The notes beneath the pieces are model-generated. The model did not search any database. It was not told the DNA's origin and worked only from the letters and a program-made list of their open reading frames with translations. This document shows positions 34,510 to 45,186 of a stretch of 64,000 bases of DNA, piece after piece. The translations under genes were made by a program, and so were the position numbers. The first letter of the stretch is position 1. The number at the start of each line of letters is the position of its first letter. The DNA comes from Benincasa hispida (lineage: Eukaryota > Streptophyta > Magnoliopsida > Cucurbitales > Cucurbitaceae), in the NCBI RefSeq assembly GCF_009727055.1, contig NC_052350.1, positions 18,474,840 through 18,538,839 of the forward strand, given 5' to 3'.

Positions 34510-35757
34510 TACTTGCATGGCCCGACTATCTCTCCTCACCTTCGTCAACCCTTTCACTTTCCTGATTCATAAGGTGCTGCACCTCTGACTCCACAATGCA
34601 ATGATTCTCCACCGTAGCCATAAAAGATATGGGTGTTGTTTTGGAATTGTTATTTTCTTTCTATATTTTGTCTGTCCATTTTTTATATATCTTCTCAATA
34701 TTTGTACTTGGCACAATGATATTATTAAAGGAAGTCTTATGCTCTTTGCGTTCATTACTCTGACTTGATTTGCCTTTCACTTGTGTCTTTTATAGCTTAT
34801 CCTTGTGAAATTCATTTTAATGTTATATCTTCTTGTACATTGACAAACTAGCAATTGTGATGGTCCTTATGCATTTCCTTAATTCATCCCTACCAAGCCC
34901 CATGCTTCTTTCCATCTTAGTAACTTCTTCACTAATTAACAGTCTTATCTTTTATGCGCGCAAGCCTTTGCTCAACCATCTTTTTAAAAATTTATGAATA
35001 AGTTTGTTTTCATCTTTCTTATAGTGCAATGAGGACCTTGCCACTCTAAACAATTCAGGGGTGGGAGAGGTTTGAGCAGATGCATTCAACTTTGACTTTG
35101 TGTTTTCATAAACCATTGTTAAAAAAAATGATAATAATAGTAAACTCCACTATCAGCGCAAGGGAAAAAAACCCTTACCTGATAAGAGTTTAAGTTGAGA
35201 AAGGTACTTACTGTAGTTGGATACTTTGAATGACACCCGTGCAGGTAAGCCAAAATGAAAGTAGGTTACCAGGATCAACACAATGGAAATAACACCAAAT
35301 AAAGACATCTCCACTGTCTGGCTTGAGTAAAACTTAGTCAAGACAAGAGTTAAATTGAACTTGAAACATGACCATAGTTGGATGTTCGCATGACACCCGT
35401 AGAAGCAAGCCAAAACAAAAGGTGTAACCATATTCAATGCCTTACCCATAATTTGAATAAGTAAAACGTAAACCATTCTTCTTTGCAAAGGGACGCATTA
35501 TAAAACGAAAAATGGATATGAAAGTATTTGAAATGAGAAAAAGGTTTTTGAGCAAAAGTTTGTCGAATTCAAGAATAAGAAAAGATGTCCTTAGAGAAGT
35601 GACCAGACTTGAAAGAAATAGGTGACTAAAAAAGGATTGTAGTAAGTTAAATGCATTCTGAGAAGCTAGTCAATGTCACTTTAAGGTGTAGAGTAAGTTT
35701 GAATTTCTATAGTGTAAGATATGCTTGAGGACAAGAATTATTCTAAATTTTTGGGTG
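34510..35757 (+). other. Athila-like 3' internal noncoding region
   Basis: Noncoding tail of the Athila-like element after its third ORF, up to the polypurine-like TTTTTGGGTG directly before the 3' LTR at 35758. It holds an imperfect direct repeat with a period near 160 bp, about 35170-35270 and 35333-35430, both containing ATAGTTGGAT or GTAGTTGGAT followed by TGACACCCGT and AAGCCAAAA. Small minus-strand frames here (34567-34755, 35153-35488) have no recognisable domain. Confidence 0.6.
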
Positions 35758-36668
35758 TGATAACTTGTATAATTATAAGTTATTATAGCCTTTTACTTAA
35801 AATAATGAAGGTAAAAAAGAAGAATATGTATCAATCTTGCTTAGAATTCCTGCTAAATATTAAATTTGCGCTGAAGTATCTCGAAAACACCTGCTGACTG
35901 CATATCATGAGTTAGATTGCGCCAAAGTGTCTATTTTGCAGTTGACCGCAGGAACTACAACATGCGTTGATCATCCAATGAGCAAACAAGTCGATCGCAT
36001 GCCTCGGGATCTCTGAACCTGTACCACCAGATCTTTTGGCAAATATTCAAAATATTGACCATGATAGCAGTTCTAACATTCTCACCTACCACGTCAAATG
36101 ATGACGACTAATCAGAGCGGGAATCCCAATAATGAACAATGCAAAGCTCTATAAATAGAGCCTTGACGCCATGATGAAGGGAATCAAATTAAAGATTCAG
36201 AGACTCTAAGCTTCCTACGAGAGAAAATTCCATCTCCATTCTCCATTCTCTATCTTAATTCATCATCAGAGCTTCATCGGAGCAATAATTTGAGAGGGTC
36301 TTCTCCATTAACTCAACCATATATCACCAGCATCCTTAGCATCCATCTGTCGAGAGCAAGAAATTTCTATCAACTGCCCCTTCACCTTATCTCATTATCA
36401 TTTCTGTTGTTGTATTGTACTTTTGTTTCAGAGATTATTCGCTTTGTATTCAACAACTGAATTTATATCTTAATATCTTCATGTCTACATTCATCATCTT
36501 CTCTATCTTTGCTTCCACTTTATCTTTTGCCATGATTCACTAATCTTAATGGGGTAAGGGGGAAGGCTAATACCATGAACTAAGTAGAATCTGAGGAAGC
36601 TATTCTGTTTGCTTAATGTATAGGTGCTTACCTATGATCACTCATAGAGACAAGTAGCTATAACTAGC
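35758..36668 (+). repeat. Athila-like 3' LTR, first part (with TATA box)
   Basis: Matches 10936-11822 of the 5' LTR. It contains GCTCTATAAATAGAGCC with a TATAAATA at 36150-36157, a credible core promoter that the 5' copy has lost. The LTR resumes after the solo LTR insertion at 38708 and ends by truncation at about 38778 within GAGATAGAG. Confidence 0.83.
36150..36157 (+). promoter_or_regulatory. TATA box of the Athila-like LTR
   Basis: TATAAATA in a short inverted repeat (GGCTCTATTTATAGAGC-like on the other strand). LTR promoters place a TATA box at the U3/R border. The 5' LTR of the same element has a deletion that removes it. Confidence 0.6.
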
Positions 36669-38707
36669 TGAAGGAAATCGTTTTACAGAGAACCTATGAG
36701 TGGAAGCAGATCGTCCAAATCCCATTACGATTTAAAACAAATGTTTACAATAAACAGTACAGATTATGCATCATAACATATATTACAACATGCTTTTGAA
36801 CAATAAAAAAAAGGTTGTAGAGATTATACCTTTGAAGAACTCCTCTCCAAGTAAATCCCTCGTATTGTCATGAACACTTCGAACAAACCCGAACACCTCG
36901 AACAACAACCAAATTCGAAACAAAAAGAGAAAGACACTACCACTTGGTTTCCTTAATATTCTTAGAGTGAGAACCCAGGAGTGGTGGGCTCTGACTATTT
37001 TGGTTAAGAGGGAGTTTGGGAGTTTGAAGGAGGAAGACGATTGAAGGAAGAACATACTCTATCACATAGGAAATTACTTCAATCGTTTAGGCGATGAGAC
37101 TATCGTATAGGCTCTCTAAATGTATCGTATAGAATCTCCACAATTCGTATAACTCTAATATGGAATAATAAAATCTTATTTTATTTATTCCATTTACCAT
37201 AAAAAACCAACTAACCTCCCACTAAGGTGGTTAGAAAGAAAAAAGGATTAATTATCAAATAATTAATAATATAAATAAATATGATAATCAACTTATCATA
37301 TCATATTTATAACCTAGAGTTTTAATATTGTATCATATACAATATAAACTATAGTTCTTTTTCTCTATTTTATGGCATTTAATATAAATCATATTTATAT
37401 TAAATTTAACAACTATGAATCTTATTCATAGAAAAATATATTTGAATCACATTTAAATATTTATTCCTCCAATTAAATTATAATGTATCAAATATATTAT
37501 GTCAATTATATCATATATAATTGAATCAATTTAATTATATCATATATAATTAAATTATCTCTTATTAATTTGAACAATTCAAATTAACCCAAAAACTGAT
37601 TCTCAACTAAATCCTTTTGAGCTACAAGGGGCCCTTATGGACCTGTAGCTTGAAGCTCCAACGGTACGTGAGTAATTAATTAAACTTTTTAATTATATTA
37701 TCCACCATCCTTTAATTGTCGGGCACTCCATTAAAGACTGACAACTACACTCTTCGCACTACATATATATTTCTATGTCTATTAGATATAACCAATCAAT
37801 AGTATGATAATCCTTCACAAATTGCTTGTAAGTACAGCTGTGCCAAATTACCGTTTTGCCCCTATAGTTACATCTAACTCCTTAAGTACCATTGATTCTT
37901 CTAATGAATAATAGATCATAGTCCCACTATGACTAAACCCTTCTCTGGCCAAGAGAGGGTGTGACGCCACATTGTTCAAGACCCGAAATCAGCCCTAAAG
38001 GGAGCAATTTATCTACTTACCCCTGTTTCAGGGAAGGAGTGAATTCCATCTTGTATTGCTGAGTTTCCCAGCTCCCCAATCAGACAAATCCCCAAAATGG
38101 TAGGCTTGTTGAGTCGGTGATCTAGCCACTCTCACCCATACAAATCAAAGACCGCCCTCATAGGCAGGAATTCACAACTTACTCAGGATTATGGTCATAT
38201 TACCTATGGTCATCCTAGCGAAATGAAAGTCTCTATTATGAACAGTGTTATATAACGAGACTAAGCACTTCGTGGTCCACTTTTATACAAACTTCTTTGT
38301 ATAGAATATCCCCGCTCGCATGTCTAATACATGAATGATTTGTATCAGATCATTTGTAGCACTTTACAACAATCGTAACACCTATAAAGCGGGTCATACT
38401 CGTAGTGTCACAAGGATAAGGTACCTAGCCTTATCCATATACTACAGACTATTTAAGTTTTCACTTAAACATGATCCACCTGTATGTCTCCACATACATG
38501 TTTAAGTTACAACGATAACCTTGGATGGTAGTTTATTGGTTTGTGGTTAATGTTAGTTTATTGGTTTGTGGTTAATGCAACTAAACTATCATATATTTTA
38601 TAGACAAAGTGAATAAAATATCAAATATTATTAATCACAGATATGTTTGTTCATACAAGGTTTACAAATTATAGGGCCGTACGAGATTTAGGGTATCACC
38701 TCCAACA
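36669..38707 (-). mobile_element. solo LTR (minus), TSD CTAGC
   Basis: 2039 bp. The plus strand starts TGAAGGAAATCG and ends GGTATCACCTCCAACA, so on the minus strand it runs TGTTGGAGGTGATACCC to CCTTCA, like the other solo LTRs. It is flanked by an exact 5-bp duplication CTAGC (36664-36668 and 38708-38712). The host is the Athila-like 3' LTR, whose sequence continues unbroken once one CTAGC is removed (compare 11818-11840). A few ATCGTATAG-type words occur near 37085-37140. Confidence 0.9.
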
Positions 38708-38789
38708 CTAGCCTCCTGAGAGGGAAAGCAGTTGTAGAACTCTGTAAGCGAAGAAAGAAGTATTTCTAGAGATAGAGTTTATTCATTCT

Positions 38790-40202
38790 TATTAAAAGGA
38801 AATTAGAGTTTATTCTTATTTTGTATTTTCCATATTAATATTTTCATTCTATGTTTCTTTCCTTTGTTGGATATACTAGAGTCTATTTATTCTTTAATTC
38901 TTTGTACTCTAAATTATTTAATAATATACAATTTAATATCGTATCAGAGCATTAAATTTGATCTCATTAAATCCTAACCATGAAAGTTGTTAGTTCTCTG
39001 CCTACGTTGATCAACAACGATGGAGGCAGACCGCATCGCCCATTATCGCAAGGATTTTCTGCTCTCAACTCCTCTGTCCATCTTAAATCGTGGGTCTTTG
39101 TGTTTCTGTTCGTAAATCTTACCCAAGTCTCGTCCCATATTTGTTTCATTGCACGACCAGATTACCATCACGCCTCCCAGTCGTGCCAAGATCTGAGTCA
39201 CTCCTTCAATCAGCCCAGTCCAGCTGATTTTACCACAGGTCCGGGTGCTCCAGTCGCCGGTCGTGATATAGCTTCGTTCTCGTCGAGCCTCCTCCACCAT
39301 GCACAGCCCTGAAGACCACAGATCTGCACTGCCTCACCCCTACTTGCTCAGATCCGTTCATATTTTTTTCACCAGCGCCGTCATCATCCTGTTGTCGTTC
39401 CATCCTCTGCTGTGGGTACCATTTCTTCCCAAGAACTTATCAATGTCGTGGGTCTCTGCCGAACAGAAGGTTTCACGAAACACTGGTTCAATTTTTGAAG
39501 TGACTCAAAATCGGTTTAATTTTGGTTCACCGGCTTGGTCCGGTTCAATTTTTAAAAAAATCCAGTTTGGTTCATTTTGATTTGGTTTGGTTCAATTACT
39601 TTGGTCTGGTTCTGATTAGTTAAATCCAGCCTAGTTCAACTTGGTTCAATCAAACCGGTTTCAGTTTGGTTCACTTTAATTAGTTTTGGTTTAAGTTGGT
39701 TCAATTTGGTTTATGCGATTATGGCAAATCTCTTTTTTTCATAGAGGTCTTTGTTCCATTTGCAAATCGGTCATTGAGATTTATTTTAGATCTCTCTATA
39801 AGGATCTTTGTTTTCAGCCCAGAAGTTGTTGTAGGTTTTGTTATATATCTCGAGATGAAGGTCTATGTTTCTAGCCTAGAAGTCTTTGTTTCCATTTTTC
39901 GTGGGTTTCTATTTCTAGCCTACTTTATGTTTTCGTTCTTCGTGGGCTTCTGTTTCTATCCCATATCCGTTGATTTGTTTCAGAAGTTATCTTTGCAAAC
40001 TCAAGCTGTTCGTCGAACTACCACCTTGAACTCTAGGGAGGGTGTTAAAAGGAAATTAGAGTTTATTCCTATTTTTTATTTTCTATATTAATATTTTTCT
40101 TTTTCTATTTCCTTCCTTTGTTGGGTCTACTAGAGTCTATTTATTCTGTAATTCTTTGTACTTTAAATTATCTCGAATTATTCAATAATATACAATTTAA
40201 CA
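38790..40202 (+). mobile_element. short non-autonomous LTR element
   Basis: LTRs of 149 bp (38790-38938) and 160 bp (40043-40202), starting (T)GTTAAAAGGAAATTAGAG and ending ACAATTTAACA, roughly 90 percent alike by eye. Just inside the left LTR is CGTATCAGAGC (38940-38950), close to the GGTATCAGAGC primer site complementary to initiator tRNA-Met. The 1.1-kb interior has no gag or pol; frames at 38980-39312 and 39696-40091 are unidentified and probably chance. An internal block (39485-39715) repeats GGTTCAATTT and GGTTTGGTT variants. It is close in design to TRIM/small LARD-type elements. No target duplication is visible because its left flank is the broken Athila LTR. Confidence 0.75.
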
Positions 40203-40500
40203 AAAGGTCCATTGATGTAGTGGTTGACGGTGATTGTTCAATTCTCGTACCATCAAAGGCAGGGCCAACATACTATCTCAGGAAGTAGGTTCACATTTAC
40301 TATGTCCACAACATTTAGTAATTACTGACAATAAAAAGGTAATGTCTTTTCAATTGAAGATATTATATGTGATAGTACACATTATTTTTAATGTTAAAAT
40401 TTGTGATAAAGAAGTTAAGAAGGTCTCAAAAGATCTAGAAATAAATTCAACGATAATTCTGAATGGGCTGAATTTATAGGATCGCACATATATTTTGCAT
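40203..40500 (+). pseudogene. Transposase_24-type CACTA protein, later exon
   Basis: Directly after the short LTR element the plus strand reads RSIDVVVDGDCSILVPSKAG then PTY, and after a one-base shift GSHLLCPQHLVITDNKK, followed by GTAATG, a possible splice donor, at 40339. This is the C-terminal segment that normally follows the coiled coil in the Transposase_24 proteins of plant CACTA elements, and I take it as the continuation of 9640-10892. A segment of the gene between the two parts seems to be missing, lost perhaps when the Athila element and the short LTR element were joined. Nonfunctional. Confidence 0.65.
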
Positions 40501-41860
40501 GACATGTGGTACTTGGGGTTTTTTTTTTTTTTTTTTGTTGCTTTTTGGACTACATTTTGATGTAAATTCACTTTATATCAATTCACATAGTAGGGAGAAA
40601 TAAGATCAACATACTAATGAGTTATCAAGTGGTTGTATGACATGTTAAAGTTACACTTACATTGTTATATATCTAGACTAAGTTGAGTATTGAAATTTTT
40701 TATTAGGAAAATATGATGTGATGAATATATAAAGAAATGTATAGGTTGAAGGGATCTCTTTTGTGATGCAAGCAACTTATTGTTGCCCAATAGGTATGTG
40801 ACGATGTCTTTACATTTTTCATTTGTATACCCCAAAAAAAAAAAGAAAAGAAATTAAATTTCACTATTGATTGTATATTGTTTGTGAGAAATTTTTACGT
40901 TTCTTCTTTTTATTCATTCTTTAAGGATGCTATTTATTGCCACATATTACATGTTTGCTACTGTTTTGGAGAATTTTATTGAATATTTGTTATGATGGTT
41001 GACATGGATGTATTGTGGGTAAATGTTGTCACATCACTGCTCTAAATGTGAAATATTTATCCAATTTGATTATTGGTGTTCATACTTGTGGGTATAGGTT
41101 ATAAACTCTATGTTTCGGGTAAGATTGATGCATTGAAAAAATTGTTGACATTGGAAAGGTAAAAAAACTTCTTATAATGTTATTATTGTCAATATTGATG
41201 AATATAGTTGAACCCTAAACTTCATAATTGGTTTTCTTAACAGGTTTTTGTAAGAATCTGTTGGAACTATGAAACCATGGAGCAAATTATATGTTTATAA
41301 GATTTTTTGTAGGGTAGTGGCTAAACATGTAGTCAAATGTACTCAGTTGTGGCTTCTTGTAAAACCTTTATCATCAATAGCTATTAGTCGATCTTTTATA
41401 TAAAATTATTATCAGTTTAATGACTATTTTATATTTTTGTTTTTCTTGTGGTTAGATAGCATCAATTCATTGTGACGATCATATATCTAATGACAGGGTT
41501 AAAAAAAAACTATAAAAAATGTATTTTAGTAACAATACAAAGGTGTAAAGATTTGAAATTTTGTGAATAAAAATATGTCATGATAGAATATTTTTTGACA
41601 TAAAACATTAGGCATACTTCAGAATTGCATGACATTGAAAATTGTCACTGTTCATATATTCTTGACATTGAAAAAATGTCACTATATATTCCTTTTTGAC
41701 ATTGTACAACTATCGTCATACACTATAATCCTATAGAACTAAGAAAATTTTGGGTTAATTGATGACAATGACAACATGTTGTGCCCCAAATTAACTATAA
41801 TTCTCTTTTTTGCATGCCCAAACTACTCGACATAAACGGTCTAATTCACTTCAAGACTCA
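40501..41860. other. CACTA 3' interior, noncoding
   Basis: AT-rich. From about 41590 onwards it has many TGACATTGAAAA and TTGTCACT words in both senses (41590-41720), probably part of the subterminal repeat set of the CACTA element. No open frame or RNA signal that I can support in 40501-41590. Confidence 0.5.
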
Positions 41861-41904
41861 GGGAAGATGATATCCTTTAGACTTCAAAATCTTCAATCGT
41901 TTAC

Positions 41905-42130
41905 CTGTATGTGAGCTCAATCGTGTAGACGATGCTTAGAAGAACTAGACGATAGTTCAATAGTGTAGATGATACTAAGAAGCACTGGACGATCGTGTAG
42001 ATGATAGTTAAGTGAAACTAGACGATCATATAGATGATGCAAAGTGGAACTGGACGATCGTGTATATGATGCAAGAGGAACTAAATGATCGTGTAGGTGA
42101 TACTTAAGAAAAAGCGAGACGATCGTTGAG
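41905..42130. repeat. 31-35-bp degenerate tandem array with ACGATCGT
   Basis: About six to seven units of the form CGTGTAGATGAT...AACTAGACGAT, 31-35 bp each. ACGATCGT is exact at 41989-41996, 42054-42061 and 42119-42126, 65 bp apart each time (two units). It lies near the right end of the CACTA element. The array resembles the repeats at 3790-4330 and 29160-29375 but has its own unit length. Confidence 0.75.
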
Positions 42131-42604
42131 AAAAAAAGAACACGAGAATTTAATTGGTTTGGCCAAAGGCTACATCCACTGTGAAAAAAGGGAGGGTATC
42201 TTTTATTGCTTTTTCTTTAAAACTTCTTTACAGAATGAATGCTCTCACTCTCTTCTCATTTTTTTTCACCTTTTATACATGCTCTCATTTTCAACGGAAG
42301 AAGCTCTAGTGGTTACAACAAACAAAACAGAAAGAAGATGACAACGATAAACTGTCTTCTACTTCTTTTGTCTTGAGTTCTTTCTGTTAACATGTCATAG
42401 TAAACTCAACAACAGTTTATCATTGTCAATAATCGGTTCGTTGTTGACAATTATATATTGTCAGTAAAGATTTAATTATGACATTTTTTCAAAATTGTCA
42501 TTAATTCTCATATTTTTATAGGGATACCATGACAGAAAAATAACTGTCACGAATTCTCACTGTGACAGTTTTTAAATATCATGTAATCACAGTTCGTAGT
42601 GAAG

Positions 42605-42862
42605 ATATGGTCAAATGGGCACCCCCCTTGGTCCGATAGGTTATCCACTTATCGTAAGGCGACTCGAAAATCCTAGAGAACACCCTATGTCAACTTTCTC
42701 TATAAATACATCATTATAACTTCATATGAGGTAACTTGAGTCCCACTCTCAAACTCTTTAGCTTCCACATGAAAGAATCAAATTTCTCAACGAAAGCACG
42801 TAAAGCTTGTGCTTTCGAAATTCTTTTTGAAAACTGAAAAAAAAAACCAGAGAAAACATACA
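42605..42862 (+). repeat. LTR remnant of Tat type, left part
   Basis: Sequence 42605-42862 and its continuation 44810-45010 rejoin when the solo LTR at 42863-44804 is removed. The left part has TCTATAAATACATC near 42698-42711 (a TATA-like promoter), and the right part reads CTCTAACTTAAGCATCAGAG and AAGCACCACATTGGTG, which is typical of the R/U5 region of plant Ty3/gypsy LTRs. The ends of this LTR cannot be fixed. Confidence 0.5.
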
Positions 42863-44804
42863 TAACCGTACAAGATAATTATACATTTATATATAAGCAT
42901 GCTTTTACAAAGAATAAGGTATTAGAAAAATTAACTCTTGAAGACCGTCTTCAAGCAATTCTTCTCTCCAACTCACGAACAATCACGAACTCCTTTGCAC
43001 TGATTTCTCCCTCAAACTCAACATACAGGAACACCACCATCGGGCCTTCCTTGCTATTATCTGGAATAAGAATCAAGGATGTGTGTGCTCCTTGATTTTG
43101 GTAAGCGAAAGAGTAATTGGGAGAGGAATTAGATGAGAGGATTTTGCAGAGGGGGTTTTCATTCAAGAACAACACTTATTCTTCTTCTTCTTACACTATT
43201 CTACAGAAAACTTTCATCAACCTTCAAAACATGAGAGAGGGATGGAGGGGGAGTTACAATTCCTTTTCACACATTGACAAAAATATAACTCCATGTTGGG
43301 AGTTAATTTTAAAACTCATTTAATTTAAATATATATTAAATCTTAATATTAATTAATTAATAATTAAATATCACATATTTAATTTCATTTGAAACATATT
43401 TAAACCATATCCTCTCACATAACCTATAGTTTTAATGTGAACCTTATTCATATTAACTTTACCAACAGTTATAATATGTATCTCATTCATATTATTTAAT
43501 ATTTGAATCTTATTCAAATACATTATTTTCTCATATAACTTATAGAATTAATATGAATCTCATCCACATTAAGTTTAGCCTATATTAATTTTACCTACAG
43601 TTATAATATGTATCTCATTCGTATTATTTAATATTTGAATCTTATTCAAGATTCAAATATTTATTTTTCTCATATACTAAAGTATAACTTTGAATCTCAT
43701 TTAAAGTTAACTTTATATTATAATTTATCTTTATACATTATATTAATTGTATCTTATACATTAATTTTCTTATTTAATTTGGACAATTGAAATTAATCCA
43801 AAATTAATTGATTATGATTTTTACCTTTAGTGAGTTAGCAAAGGAACCTAATGGACCTACATATTAGAAGCTCTAATGATTTGAGATAAATTAATTACTC
43901 TTTAATTAAATTAATCAACATTCATTAACCGCGTGTCACTCCAATAAAGACTCACAACTGCACTCTTCGCATTGTAGATATATTTCTATGTCCATGGATA
44001 TAACCAATCAACAGTAAGTCGACCCTTCACGAATCGTTCGTAACTATAGTTAGGTCAAATTACCTTTTTATCCCTGTAGCTACATCTAACTCCTTAAGTA
44101 CCATTGATCCCTCTAATGAACAAACAATTTATAGTCCAACTATAAACTAATCTCTCTCGGGCTAATGAGACGGTGAGATTTCATTGTTCAAGACGCGAAA
44201 TCAACTATTAAGGGACCAATTCATCTACTTACTCCAAAGATAGGAATGAGTGAATTCCATCTTGTGTAGCTATGTTCCCTACTCCCTACTCGGACAAATT
44301 CTCAAAATGATTGGCTTATTGAGTCGATGAATATGGACACTCTCACCCATATAGATCAAAGGATCACCCTCATAGATAGAAGTTCACAACTCACTTAGGA
44401 TTAAGGTCGAGTCACCTATGGTCATCTTATGAAATATTTTTCTCTTCAATCAACGGTGTTATAAAGAGAGACTAGTAATTTCTCGATATGATCTTATACA
44501 AACTATTTGTATACGATACCTCCACACACATATCTCCACATGAGCGATTAGGATCAAATAATTTGTAACACTTTACAACTACTATAACAATTACAAAGTG
44601 GGATGTATCTGTAATGTCAGTAGAATAAGATACCCAATCTTATCCATATATTATAGACTGTGATCCACCTGTATGTCAACCAAATATATATTTATATTAC
44701 ATAAATAACCTTGGATCTTTCTTTAATAGATCACTGCATAAAATAATCAACTATTAATTCAAATAACGTATTAACTATGAGATTTTAGAGCATACGTCCC
44801 AACA
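42863..44804 (-). mobile_element. solo LTR (minus), TSD ATACA
   Basis: 1942 bp, flanked by ATACA on both sides (42858-42862 and 44805-44809). The right end reads GAGCATACGTCCCAACA, so the minus strand begins TGTTGGGACGTATGC. The left end (TAACCGTACAAG) has lost the TG and about 80 bp compared with the copy at 36669. Middle landmarks (the primer-distal block with CTTCACGAATCGTTCG, the ATTCCATCTTGTG block, the TATGGTCATC block) match the other family members. Host: the Tat-type LTR remnant. Confidence 0.8.
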
Positions 44805-45010
44805 ATACATTATTTCACTCTCTAACTTAAGCATCAGAGTGTATGTGGTAAGCACCACATTGGTGTACAAATTTTCTCTTTTACAGGTCACGTATTCTTC
44901 CATTAAACAAATTCATTGCTGGTCTCACATGAAGGTCAAGCATGTTCACACCTGTCCAATATTTAGCATCAACATAAAGTATTTATGTAGTTTAACCATA
45001 CATTTTCATT

Positions 45011-45186
45011 TACAAAATATTTTTAAAAATTAATATCATATATTAATTTTTTTGACATCTAACTTTGATTAATCACATTAATCAAGTTTTTTTTTAAAAA
45101 AAATTATTTATCTTTTTTAAATTAGTTAGTGGAAAAATCCAATTGTTGGATTTTCCCACTAACTAAGTTGACTTTGAAGTGGCACT
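45011..45186. other. AT-rich spacer with a strong hairpin
   Basis: No gene. Contains the inverted repeat annotated at 45122-45166. It could be part of the 5' LTR of the next element, but the 3' LTR shows no matching sequence here, so the LTR start is unclear. Confidence 0.45.
45122..45166. repeat. 21-bp inverted repeat, 3-bp loop
   Basis: Arms TTAGTTAGTGGAAAAATCC (45122 onward) and its complement ending at 45166 pair at 20 of 21 positions around a TTG loop. It would form a stable cruciform or RNA hairpin. A shorter, related palindrome (GAAAATCCAAAATTGGATTTTCCC) lies at 23384-23408 in the copia LTR. Confidence 0.8.

Larger units (their letters stand above)
10936..38778 (+). mobile_element. 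Athila-like Ty3/gypsy retrotransposon with nested insertions
   Basis: The element has a 5' LTR (10936-12388), a primer binding site, gag, PR, RT-RNase H, integrase, a third ORF after pol and a 3' LTR (35758-36668 plus 38708-38778). The order PR-RT-RNH-IN marks Ty3/gypsy. The gag style (QIANDLKNWQSGSL), the Asp-tRNA-like primer site and the extra ORF after integrase fit the Athila lineage. It lies in the CACTA transposase gene. Its 3' LTR is truncated by about 500 bp (the part matching 11891-12388 is absent), so no target duplication can be read. Nested guests: hAT-like MITE 18386-19054, split solo LTR 21887-34509 with a copia element inside, and solo LTR 36669-38707. The LTRs are about 90 percent alike by eye, so the insertion is old. 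Confidence 0.82.
7930..42601 (+). mobile_element. CACTA element split by a 29-kb nest of insertions
   Basis: The right end reads ...ACAGTTCGTAGTG at 42601, which is CACTACGAACTGT on the other strand. Subterminal copies of ACTGTCAC/GTGACAG and GAGAATTCG lie at 42530-42590. The left side has the matching subterminal block (GAGAATTCG near 7953-7961, TATGACAG and GTGTCACGAATT near 8007-8035), but the terminal CACTA itself is missing or diverged. Between them lies a Transposase_24-type gene whose first half ends at 10892 and whose later exon resumes at 40203. Everything from 10936 to 40202 was inserted, nest within nest. Without the insertions the element would be about 5.4 kb. The 3-bp TSD cannot be tested because the left end is not defined. 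Confidence 0.7.

Noticed and set aside
38980..40091. Frames of 110-131 codons inside the short LTR element as a gene
   Set aside because: No gag, pol or cellular domain; one is driven by GGTTCAATTT repeats. Could be unrecognised, but I cannot support it.
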